From positions 414,001 to 478,000 of the forward strand of contig JAQFVV010006651.1 in assembly GCA_028023455.1 (NCBI GenBank): a stretch of 64,000 bases of DNA. The letters are read 5' to 3'. The position numbers and the translations under genes are program-made. The notes under the pieces were generated by a model. The model had not been told where the DNA came from. It saw only the letters and a list, made by a program, of their open reading frames with translations, and did no database searches. Source of the DNA: Epiperipatus broadwayi (taxonomy: Eukaryota; Onychophora; Udeonychophora; Euonychophora; Peripatidae). Each line of letters starts with the position of its first letter. The first letter of the stretch is position 1. Of this stretch, positions 61,507 through 64,000 are shown one piece after another.

Positions 61507-61713
61507 AGCTTATTGGTATTACAGTTTATAAAAAACATCATGCTATATAAAATAAAATAAATGTCTTGTCAATCCTTATTGTGTTTTTTTATTCCAGGAA
61601 AATGCAGAAAATATCTACAAATTTTTTGCCTGTGTTTATTTCTACTTTTCCTTTCAATTTATATATATTTGTGCACACACTATGTTATTGGATGCCATAT
61701 AACATACCTGTTA

Positions 61714-61744
61714 CAATATATATATATATATATATATATACCCC

Positions 61745-61782
<38 letters not shown>

Positions 61783-61786
61783 GGGG
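61714..61786. repeat. AT hairpin flanked by CCCCTTCTAA/TTAGAAGGGG
   Basis: A (TA)n array at 61714-61740, then a perfect palindrome 61741-61786: CCCCTTCTAA, about 13 TA units, TTAGAAGGGG. The flanking decamer is the sequence that follows the B box in the SINE-like repeat (TTCAAATCCCTTCTAA), so the array grew out of that repeat's AT-rich tail. Confidence 0.85.
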
Positions 61787-61907
61787 TTTGAACTCACATG
61801 AATCAGTTGTATAGGATGGAGTAGATAGTTGAAGGGAGCTTGAAAGTCTGAGTTCAAATCTTTTCTAAATTACATTATATTTGGTATAGATATTATACTT
61901 GTATTTA

Positions 61908-61915
<8 letters not shown>
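61781..61915. mobile_element. Two SINE-like B-box units in opposite orientation
   Basis: The minus unit ends at 61805 (complement: CATGTGAGTTCAAACCCCTT). The plus unit 61816-61915 reads GGATGGAGTAGATAGTTGAA, GGGAGCTTGAAAGTCTGAGT, TCAAATCTTTTCTAAATTAC and ACTTGTATTTAAATATTATA, matching 21136-21225 and 44744-44850. It runs straight into the (AT)n at 61914. Confidence 0.65.

Positions 61916-61986
<71 letters not shown>
61912..61986. repeat. (AT)n microsatellite at the SINE-like tail
   Basis: About 36 AT units continuing from TATTTAAATATTATATATA, the 3' end of the SINE-like unit. Confidence 0.95.
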
Positions 61987-61989
<3 letters not shown>

Positions 61990-62021
61990 ATTCAAGCATA
62001 AAGCTAAACTAGTCAATATAA

Positions 62022-62676
62022 AATCAAAACTACCCCAAATCCAAAATTAAACCAGACCAGCATAAAAATAATATTAAATCACAACCTAAGGTTTCACTGC
62101 TACAAACAGACTTCTCAAATGTAAAGAACTACAAAAATTACACAATATATATAATATTAAAAACTACCCACAAATGCATTCACTTCCCATCCACCCTTAA
62201 TATTAAAAGAACTCTTAAATAAGTTAATTGCTTCAGAATAATAAATTTTCAATAATAAAGACTCTTTAATTCTTTTTTTGATTTCATTTCTCTCAAAGAA
62301 GATGAAGTAGAGTTAAAAATAGATATCTTAGTTCTGCTTTGTATGTCCATGAAAAAGATACAGGCCACACTATTGATTTTGATGAAGCTAAAGTTGTCTT
62401 CTTTGAGAGAAATGAAATCAAAAGAAGAATTAAAGAGCCTTTATTATTGAAAATTTATTATTCTGAAGCAATTAACTTATTTAAGAGTTCTTTTAATATT
62501 AAGGGTGGATGGGAAGTGAATGCATTTGTGAGTAGTTTTTAATATTATATATATTGTGTAGTTTTTGTAGTTCTTTACACTTGAGAAGTCTGCTTGTAGC
62601 AGTGAAACCTTAGGTTGTGTTTTAATATTATTTTTATGCTGGTCTGGTTTAATTTTGGATTTGGGGTAGTTTTGAT
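62022..62676 (+). mobile_element. Penelope-like element 3' end, head-to-head inverted copies
   Basis: Arms 62022-62304 and 62393-62676 are inverted copies, from TCAAAACTACCCCAAATCCA at the left to TTTGGGGTAGTTTTGA at the right. They include CCTAAGGTTTCACTGCTACA, AATGCATTCACTTCCCATCC and AGTTAATTGCTTCAGAATAA. A single-copy centre of about 88 bases (62305-62392) completes the coding part. Inverted 5'-end fragments joined to a truncated copy are known for Penelope elements. The outer end also occurs at 43.7 kb. Confidence 0.85.
62339..62542 (+). pseudogene. Penelope-like GIY-YIG endonuclease, C-terminal half
   Basis: Reads MYVHEKDTGHTIDFDEAKVV, FFERNEIKRRIKEPLLLKIY, then SFNIKGGWEVNAF and a stop. 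H-x-x-x-x-GHxIDFDxAKVxxxExxxxxRxIKExLxI is the second half of the GIY-YIG domain as found in PLEs, with the conserved His-(x)n-Glu spacing kept. The upstream CxCGxxYIG half is missing because the sequence switches into the inverted arm at about 62304. The frame's ATG is internal to the original protein, not a true start. The minus-strand frame 62477-62716 is a shadow. Confidence 0.8.
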
Positions 62677-64000
62677 ATATATATATATATTCAGGTTGCT
62701 GAACACAGATTACCAATAGGACTCACAATTGATGTATAATAGAACTGACCAACAATTAAAACCTGAACAAACCTTGTGCTTTATAGATTATCAAAGTCTA
62801 AGTACTATTTCTGACAATATTTTTAGTTTTTTTTCGTTTTTTTAATTGTTCCATTGTTTTACTTCATGCAGAACCCAGAATGTAAGTCATTTCTGTATAT
62901 ATTTGTGAAGTCATATTTTTATTTTTTAATTGTACAACAACCATTCTTTATCTTTGTATCTTTTTTTTCCTGGAGTGTAAATGTCCTATACATTTACTAA
63001 TGGGACCTCAAATGATGATGATGATTTTTAATTTTCATTTACAGTATTATGATTATTGAAAACTTTGTATTGATTTTTTTTTATCTATTTTGTTGATAAG
63101 ATTATTTTTTAAAAAAATAAACAAACATCATTTATGATAATTTTCTTATTTGTTTATTAAAACCTCATTTTAAAAATATTTTTTAAATATGCTTATATTA
63201 ATTTATCTTTCAAAGAGTTAAAAAAAATACACTTTGTAGCAACAAATAAATAATTCATTCCCATATACATATATATAAAAAGAATATATATATATATCAT
63301 GTGCCTAATACCTGCGTTTTAAAAAAGAAATAATATAATAGTGAATATATATATATTCTTTGATTATTAACATTAACAGTCGTTTAAGAAAGTGAGATGA
63401 AAGTACGAAAATCTTTTATTTCGTTTTCAATAATATTTTTGTAAAAAAAAAATTCTACTGCAGGTTTTGCAATAACTTTTAAAAAATAACTGCTTTCTGG
63501 AAAACAAAAACAGAAAATACTTATTCGAATAGTTAAGTTCTTTTATTTTAAAATACGTAGTAGATTGATTAAAGAGAAATTCCTTTGTCTCATTTTAAGT
63601 ATCAATATTTAACAAAATATAAATTAAATTACTGAAGTTAAAACTTTTCATGTAAATGCATATTCTTATCACAGTAAAAATAAATTTGCTCTAATTTCTA
63701 AAAAAAAATATTTTTTTAAATAGATTCATATTCCAAAAATCTTAAAGGTAATAATGTAAAGCAAATATGATAATTTTAAATGTGTAAAAAAAGTTTTTAT
63801 TTCAATGTTTATTTGTATACCCATGCATACTCACATATATATTATATAAAGCAACGCGATAAATTGTACCTTCACTTGACTATCTCTTTCCACATGCTTA
63901 GTTATAATTATATATATGAACCAAATTGATGTGATATTCAAAACCATCTCTATTATTTTTATAATATTTAATCCATTTTATATGCCAAAAAATTGATCCA
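62677..64000. other. AT-rich non-coding sequence
   Basis: Short AT runs near 62676-62690, 63265-63350 and a (GAT)5 at 63012-63026. No gene or inverted repeat was recognised through the end of the window. Confidence 0.5.

Noticed and set aside
61561-61814. Overlapping frames with a Cys-rich start and Ile-Tyr repeats
   Set aside because: They include the (TA)n arrays and a SINE-like unit; the start has no recognisable domain and T-rich codons explain it.

Overview
The window is a strongly AT-rich (by eye about three quarters A+T), intron- or intergenic-like stretch of an animal genome. No complete host gene can be supported. The evidence for a metazoan is the content: broken LINE reverse transcriptases of several clades, three Penelope-like element (PLE) remnants with GIY-YIG endonuclease sequence, a tRNA-Arg-derived SINE, many foldback elements, and long GATA, AAT and AT microsatellites. 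tRNA-Arg-derived SINEs and very dense microsatellites are known from cephalopod molluscs, so a lophotrochozoan is plausible, but the sequence alone does not settle the taxon.

Layout. 0-7.9 kb: non-coding AT-rich DNA with a tRNA-Arg-like SINE (1.88 kb), one candidate membrane-protein exon (3.0-3.2 kb, minus), two foldbacks, and a stretch that looks like low-quality consensus (5.84-6.54 kb). 7.9-10.7 kb: plus-strand remnant of an R2-like LINE. 12-13.3 kb: two related palindromic elements. 14.1-17.1 kb: a CpG-retaining block with a CCAAT/TATA promoter-like start and no ORF. 18.4-19.3 kb: second copy of the 8-kb LINE, minus strand, followed by GTR and AAT microsatellites. 20.7-23.6 kb: a B-box-bearing SINE-like repeat and an APE-type LINE. 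27.6-30.4 kb: tandem duplications, two foldbacks and a 0.65-kb GATA-family array. 30.8-33.5 kb: minus-strand LINE. 36.0-36.4 kb: PLE 3' end with a hammerhead-ribozyme-like motif whose core overlaps the stop codon. 38.2-38.8 kb: a 0.57-kb near-perfect palindrome. 40.4-40.6 kb: candidate exon. 43.2-45.1 kb: second PLE remnant, then a repeat split by about 0.67 kb of homopolymeric junk. 47.2-48.7 kb: RTE-like LINE, minus. 49.1 kb: a 38-nt SINE 3' fragment bounded by an 18-bp target-site duplication. 53.3-57.05 kb: a second CpG-retaining block with a TATA/ATG/splice-donor arrangement. 58.2-61.5 kb: a cluster of foldbacks. 61.7-62.7 kb: SINE-derived AT hairpin and a head-to-head PLE 3' end.

How the parts relate. 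Almost everything recognisable is mobile DNA. The LINEs would supply reverse transcriptase for the SINEs; the 49.1-kb SINE fragment with its duplication shows this activity. One foldback family recurs at four loci (4.6, 50.7, 58.3 and 61.1 kb) with changing arm orientation. All reverse-transcriptase frames are broken by stops or frameshifts, so the elements here are dead, although the PLE ribozyme motif at 36.3 kb still has its core bases.
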